DNA from: Candidatus Coatesiibacteriota bacterium
GTDB lineage: Bacteria > B130-G9
NCBI GenBank assembly: GCA_016929465.1
Contig: JAFGIT010000364.1
Location: 1-6,710, forward strand
DNA length: 6,710 nucleotides
Direction: 5' to 3'
The notes under the pieces are model-generated. The model searched no databases and was not told where the DNA came from. It saw nothing but the letters and a program-made list of their open reading frames with translations. A program made the position numbers and the translations under genes. Below, one piece after another: positions 5,421 through 6,710 of the stretch (positions are counted from its first letter, which is position 1; each line of letters starts with the position of its first letter).

Positions 5421-5771
5421 ATAGGCGTGGATGAAGCCCCCCTCATCGACGCGAAACTTGACATAGCCGTAACTGGCAGTCGTTGGCATCCAGGTAGGCA
5501 CCGAGGGAGTCGTCGAAAATATCAACTGCTCCCTCTGCCGGATGCTGAACATACTGCACTCGGAGTTTCCCAAGATGTCAAAAATTCGGATGCTGACAAT
5601 GTCGCCGGTCTCCTCCGAGCCATTCACAAAGATAAGCAGAGTGTACCAATCGTCTCCGTTCTCCCAGTAGGGAATCAGGCCGTGACCCTTCGCGGAGTCC
5701 CAATCCGCAAAACCAATGCCGCCTGCCATCGCAAGCATCAATGTCAGAATTGCGACGCAAAATCTCCGCAC
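5418..5771 (-). CDS. Small secreted beta-rich protein, third tandem copy, ending early at a TGA
   Basis: A 117-residue exported protein. GTG 5771 is preferred as the start because TGAGG lies five bases upstream and the product begins directly with a signal peptide (M-R-R, hydrophobic core at 5-19, likely cleavage after G-F-A). ATG 5810, one base after the stop of the preceding copy, is the alternative. The mature part carries P-Y-W-E-N-G-D-D-W-Y-T-L-L-I-F-V-N-G-S, F-S-T-T-P-S-V-P-T-W and T-T-A-S-Y-G-Y, shared with its two neighbours. Alternating hydrophobic residues suggest a beta sandwich. It stops at H-A-Y just before the family's last strand, which remains readable behind the TGA. Without that strand the product may misfold. 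The function of the family is unknown to me; adhesion, matrix or spore-coat roles are only possibilities. Confidence 0.7.
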   Translation of the reverse strand: MRRFCVAILTLMLAMAGGIGFADWDSAKGHGLIPYWENGDDWYTLLIFVNGSEETGDIVSIRIFDILGNSECSMFSIRQREQLIFSTTPSVPTWMPTTASYGYVKFRVDEGGFIHAY

Positions 5772-5776
5772 GTATG

Positions 5777-5781
5777 CCTCA
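5777..5781 (-). promoter_or_regulatory. Ribosome binding site supporting GTG 5771
   Basis: TGAGG five bases upstream of GTG 5771-5769 supports this internal start for the third secreted paralogue. The competing ATG at 5810 has GAGG at about 12 bases, a less favourable spacing, and would place 13 polar residues before the signal peptide. Confidence 0.4.
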
Positions 5782-5811
5782 GCTGAATGCGTGTCCAAGT
5801 TAGACCGCATA

Positions 5812-6264
5812 TCAGAAAAGATCCTCGGGGCGGAATGCTGGGATAGAGTAGCCAGTGCCGGTCATAAAATTGTAGATCACGCAATACGCGTGGATGGCGC
5901 CTCCGTCCTCGACCCTGAAGAGGATGTAGCCATAGCTCGCTGTTGTCGGAATATACGTCTCCAAGTGACGACTGGTGCTAAAAACCTGCATTTCTCCAGC
6001 TCGGATCGTGTAGGCATCCTCAGTTGTGCTGGAGCACTGATTGCCATTTGTGTCGAAGCATCTGATGTATATCGTCTCGTCATAGACCTCGGAGCCGTTG
6101 ACGAACACGAGAATGGTCGCCCAATTCTCACCGGTTTCCCAGTAACCAAAGCCGCTGCGCACGCAGGCTTCGTCCCAGCCGGCCTCCGCAACTGCCCCTT
6201 GCAAGAAGAGGGCAAAGGCCAGAATAGAAACAACAATCGCATTAGTCAGTAGAATACTTCTCAT
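5812..6264 (-). CDS. Small secreted beta-rich protein, intact second tandem copy
   Basis: A 150-residue exported protein, the only uninterrupted member of the tandem family here. ATG 6264 follows GAGAGG at nine bases; an in-frame TTG at 6294 lies upstream of that site and is less likely. Residues 1-28 form a signal peptide (M-R-S, hydrophobic 4-22, A-V-A-E-A before the cut). The mature domain carries Y-W-E-T-G-E-N-W-A-T-I-L-V-F-V-N-G-S (41-58), I-R-C-F-D-T-N-G-N-Q-C (67-77), I-P-T-T-A-S-Y-G-Y-I-L-F-R-V (105-118 region) and H-A-Y-C-V-I-Y-N with M-T-G-T-G-Y before the C-terminus. Four mature cysteines (near residues 34, 69, 77 and 118) could form disulfides outside the cytoplasm. It starts 60 bases after the first copy and ends one base before an alternative start of the third. 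I do not recognise a named family. Confidence 0.8.
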   Translation of the reverse strand: MRSILLTNAIVVSILAFALFLQGAVAEAGWDEACVRSGFGYWETGENWATILVFVNGSEVYDETIYIRCFDTNGNQCSSTTEDAYTIRAGEMQVFSTSRHLETYIPTTASYGYILFRVEDGGAIHAYCVIYNFMTGTGYSIPAFRPEDLF

Positions 6265-6324
6265 GGAATCACACCTCTCAATCGTGATTTCCAATGTCAG
6301 ATGACCGAAGGGGCCTGCGAATCA

Positions 6325-6710
6325 TTAGAATCCCCGCTCCTGATGCAAGGCAGGGACTGTGTAGCCGGTTCCCGTCATCTGATTATATATGATGCAATTG
6401 ACAATGATGGTCCCGCCATCATCAACACGAAACTTGATAAATCCAAAACTCGCCGTCGTCGGGATCCAGGTCGGAACTGCCGGCGTCGTGGAGAAGAGTA
6501 GCATCTCCCCTTGGCGAATGCTGAACATGTCACCCGTCGTGTTGCTCGAGCCTCACCCGTTGGTGTCGATGAAGCGGATGCTTATCACATCGCCAGTCTC
6601 CTCCGATATATTGACGAAGATCAGCAATGTGTACCAATTCTCCCCCGTCTGCCAATAAGGGATCAAACCATGGCTTCTGGCGGAATCCCAATCAGCCGAT
6701 GCGACCGCAC
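6325..6710 (-). pseudogene. Small secreted beta-rich protein, first tandem copy, 5' end cut off and in-frame TGA
   Basis: This copy enters from beyond base 6710 near the end of its signal peptide (A-V-A-S-A, then D-W-D-S-A-R-S-H-G-L) and ends at TAA 6327-6325. The reading frame keeps family similarity over its whole visible length but has a TGA at 6555-6553, inside the loop D-T-N-G-(TGA)-G-S-S-N-T-T. Downstream the frame resumes M-F-S-I-R-Q-G-E-M-L-L-F-S-T-T and runs through I-Y-N-Q-M-T-G-T-G-Y to the normal C-terminus. If TGA stops translation, only about 50 mature residues are made; an internal restart at ATG 6528 would lack a signal peptide. The loop holds a cysteine in both other copies. 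It is closest to the third copy, not to its immediate neighbour. It is called a pseudogene provisionally; recoding or a sequencing error are the alternatives. Confidence 0.6.

Noticed and set aside
5349-6710. Genome-wide reassignment of TGA (to Trp, Gly or Cys)
   Set aside because: TGA ends guaB at its normal C-terminus and ends the intact secreted copy, and tryptophans are encoded by TGG.

Overview
The window comes from a bacterial chromosome of moderately high GC. Every gene I can support lies on the minus strand, so transcription runs from base 6710 towards base 1. The organism makes meso-diaminopimelate (dapF) and carries a pair of DUF507 genes. From general knowledge, such pairs are common in Deltaproteobacteria-like, Aquificae and Nitrospirae genomes. 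The two repeat-like intergenic elements resemble ones I recall from Planctomycetes-like and candidate-phylum genomes. I cannot assign a lineage from the sequence; an uncultivated environmental bacterium is the best guess.

Layout in transcription order. (1) 6710-5349: a tandem family of at least three small secreted proteins sharing the landmarks W-T-x-L-x-F-V-N, an I-R-x-F/I-D strand, P-T-T-A-S-Y-G-Y and I-Y-N-x-M-T-G-T-G-Y. The most upstream copy runs off the window edge and has an in-frame TGA. The middle copy is intact. The most downstream copy ends at a TGA exactly where its relatives have cysteine, yet the family's conserved tail continues in frame behind it. (2) 5348-5101: an unusual intergenic region holding five ATGGAC hexamers about 10 bp apart, two GC-rich dyads, and a pair of inverted 15-bp repeats enclosing them. 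(3) 5094-3484: a multi-pass membrane glycosyltransferase of the PMT/ArnT-like (GT39, PMT_2) type. (4) 3483-3303: an intergenic region with a good sigma70-like promoter. (5) 3302-1: a co-directional cluster guaB, dapF, DUF507, DUF507 and the start of a secreted protein of unknown function, with short gaps or overlaps suggesting one operon.

The guaB cluster joins purine (GMP) synthesis and lysine/peptidoglycan precursor synthesis to two small proteins of unknown function. Both enzymes keep their catalytic cysteines but depart from consensus at nearby positions: GuaB has G-P-S-A-I-C in the active-site loop and Gln in the flap, and DapF has C-G-T-A instead of C-G-N-G.

The most promising lead is the tandem secreted family with two in-frame TGA codons at or near cysteine columns, next to the structured repeat module. 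Ordinary nonsense decay is the simplest explanation, but a search of relatives would settle it. No RNA genes, CRISPR arrays, transposases or phage genes were found.
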